Below are positions 62,783-64,000 of a stretch of 64,000 nucleotides of DNA, in pieces. The DNA lies in contig NZ_APND01000001.1 in assembly GCF_040361215.1 (NCBI RefSeq), forward strand, positions 806,001 through 870,000, read 5' to 3'. The translations under genes were made by a program, and so were the position numbers. Position 1 is the stretch's first letter; each line of letters starts with the position of its first letter. The notes beneath the pieces were generated by a model. It saw only the letters and a program-made list of their open reading frames with translations. It was not told the origin of the DNA and made no database searches. This DNA comes from Salinisphaera dokdonensis. Its GTDB lineage: Bacteria; Pseudomonadota; Gammaproteobacteria; Nevskiales; Salinisphaeraceae.

Positions 62783-63185
62783 CTCACGCAGTCGAAACCG
62801 TCGCTGCGCAGCAGCGGCGTCGACATCGTGGGCGCTATGGGCGTTTTCGGCACTTGGCCTGCTGGTCGCCGCCGGATGCGCCGGTACGCCGCCGCGTACC
62901 GATCCCTCCGAAGCGCAATACCAGCGCTATTGGAACTGCACTTATGCCGCGGCCATGCCCTATGTGGCGGACCGGCAGTTGCCTGCGCGCGAGGCCGCGA
63001 TGCGCGCCCAAGCGCAGTGCTATCCGAGCTATCTCACCTATCGCGATGCACGAATCCGCCATGTGCGGTCGGTGGTTCCGGCCAGCGATCAGCAAATGGC
63101 GATCACACTCGCGACACAGGCCGCCCTGCAACGCCGCAAGGTCGTGACCCAGCGACTGACCGAACTGGTGGCCGAGGCGCGCTAG
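62769..63185 (+). CDS. Small lipoprotein, 138 residues
   Basis: A basic N-terminal stretch (1-17), a hydrophobic segment (about 18-34) and the lipobox VAAGC (Cys37) make a lipoprotein with an unusually long n-region; a later start is possible. The mature part contains two cysteines (WNCTYA and AQCYPSY) that could form a disulfide. It overlaps the preceding small gene by 14 bp, so the two are likely coupled. Function is unknown. Confidence 0.75.
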   Translation: MGSSSSRSRNRRCAAAASTSWALWAFSALGLLVAAGCAGTPPRTDPSEAQYQRYWNCTYAAAMPYVADRQLPAREAAMRAQAQCYPSYLTYRDARIRHVRSVVPASDQQMAITLATQAALQRRKVVTQRLTELVAEAR

Positions 63186-63292
63186 CCGCTATCGCTTTAG
63201 TTGGTTCTACCGCGCGCAGGCTGTAATCGGTTTCGCCCCGGGTCTTTGATATCGTCGACGGCTTATACAGCGACCGTTTTCTGGAGCGCCCC

Positions 63293-64000
63293 ATGGCATC
63301 GCAAGGACTCCCCGAAACCATGTCGGCCATGCTGCTGACCGGGCATGGCGGCATCGACAAGCTGGTCTACGATTCGAATGTACCCACACCAACCGCCGCA
63401 GCCGGCGAGGTGCTGGTACAAGTCACGGCCACGGCCAAGAACAACACCGATCGCAAGGCGCGCGAAGGGTTGTACCCCACCAAGGATGCGGACGACGTGA
63501 CGTCTTTCGCGATCGGCGGTTCGCCCACGCTGACCTTCCCGCGTGTCCAAGGCGCCGATGTGGTCGGGCGCGTCGCGGCCGTCGGCGAAGGCGTCGCCAC
63601 GACGCGTATCGGCGAGCGCGGCCTGCTCGATTTCAATATCTACGCCGACGCGCGCCGCGATATCAATCTCACCCCAGATTACTACGGCCACGGCGCCGAC
63701 GGCGGCTATGCCGAGTACGTAGCCGTGCCGGCCGACCAGTTCCATGCCGTGGACAACGACGACCTGTCGGACGCGCAGCTCGCAAGCATGGGGATGTGCT
63801 CCTATCAGACGGGCTATCACATGCTCACTGCGGCCGGCGTGAAAGCCGGCGAACGCGTGCTGGTGACTGGCGCCAGCGGCGGCGTAGGCACCGCGCTGAT
63901 CCAGATGTGCCGCGTGATCGGCGCCATTCCCTATGCGTTGAGCACGCCGGACAAGGCCGACGCCCTGCGCGCGCTCGGCGCGGAAGCGGTGTTCGACCGG
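63293..64000 (+). CDS. MDR-family NAD(P)H-dependent reductase / quinone oxidoreductase (3' truncated by window)
   Basis: 236 codons are visible with no stop before the window ends. The N-terminal GroES-like domain (LVQVTATAKNNTD, GADVVGRVAAVGEGV) is followed by the Rossmann start ERVLVTGASGGVGTALIQM. The structural zinc cysteine cluster of alcohol dehydrogenases is not seen, so it is probably a zinc-free quinone-oxidoreductase-type enzyme. GGAG lies eight bases before ATG 63293. Confidence 0.88.
   Translation, partial: MASQGLPETMSAMLLTGHGGIDKLVYDSNVPTPTAAAGEVLVQVTATAKNNTDRKAREGLYPTKDADDVTSFAIGGSPTLTFPRVQGADVVGRVAAVGEGVATTRIGERGLLDFNIYADARRDINLTPDYYGHGADGGYAEYVAVPADQFHAVDNDDLSDAQLASMGMCSYQTGYHMLTAAGVKAGERVLVTGASGGVGTALIQMCRVIGAIPYALSTPDKADALRALGAEAVFDR

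Overview
The window is a high-GC chromosomal segment of a gammaproteobacterium. The evidence is the rpoN-hpf-ptsN-rapZ order, the GlrK/QseG/GlrR trio, Mpl, RNase D, SbcB, YceH, RluE and YghU-type proteins. The PTS proteins include HPr kinase, which enterics lack, so a Xanthomonas/Salinisphaera-like lineage is plausible; that is inference from gene content, not a database match. I found no tRNA, rRNA, CRISPR array, integrase or transposase.

Layout. 1-7456: the 3' end of rpoN, then hpf, ptsN, hprK, rapZ, an EIIA-Man-type protein, HPr, enzyme I and mgtE, a regulatory PTS without any sugar permease. 7556-8239: repeat element A. 8283-9656: pmbA. 9753-14176: glrK, a QseG-like lipoprotein, glrR, then a perfect GlrR-type site (TGTC-N10-GACA) and a perfect sigma-54 promoter in front of a secreted EF-hand protein, followed by three copies of a 76-bp palindromic unit and an intrinsic terminator. 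14175-21591: mpl with a coupled membrane protein, rnd, adk, PPi-type phosphofructokinase, pyrophosphatase and a phosphate-type porin. 21798-30744: moaB, an enoyl-CoA-reductase-like SDR with an acyl-CoA dehydrogenase, a CNNM/CorC protein, rhlE, an ABC-F protein and sbcB. 30828-38670: small lipoproteins, a small basic protein, an amino-acid ABC importer, an AraC regulator divergent from an alkylsulfatase, and a DUF1615 lipoprotein. 38756-46849: a DksA-like protein, LysR, an amidohydrolase with a 50-residue membrane protein and a sodium symporter, yceH, a DMT exporter with divergent LysR, and a DUF421 protein. 46979-48781: repeat element B in inverted orientation to A, next to an AT-richer gene for a membrane-anchored HEPN-like protein. 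49081-64000: msrB-msrA, a TRAP importer, a large unassigned protein that I read as a papain/calpain-like cysteine peptidase, rluE, DUF2835, yghU, an NhaP antiporter, an amidohydrolase, an MFS carrier, a GST with an extra C-terminal domain, two small genes and a 3'-truncated MDR reductase.

How the parts connect. Sigma-54 is encoded at the left edge. GlrR, a sigma-54 activator, sits 11 kb away with an apparent target promoter just downstream. RapZ, which in enterics works with the GlrKR-controlled sRNA GlmY, is encoded between them. The most unusual material is the GlrR/sigma-54/EF-hand/hairpin-array locus, the paired two-armed repeat elements, and the cryptic cysteine-peptidase-like protein.
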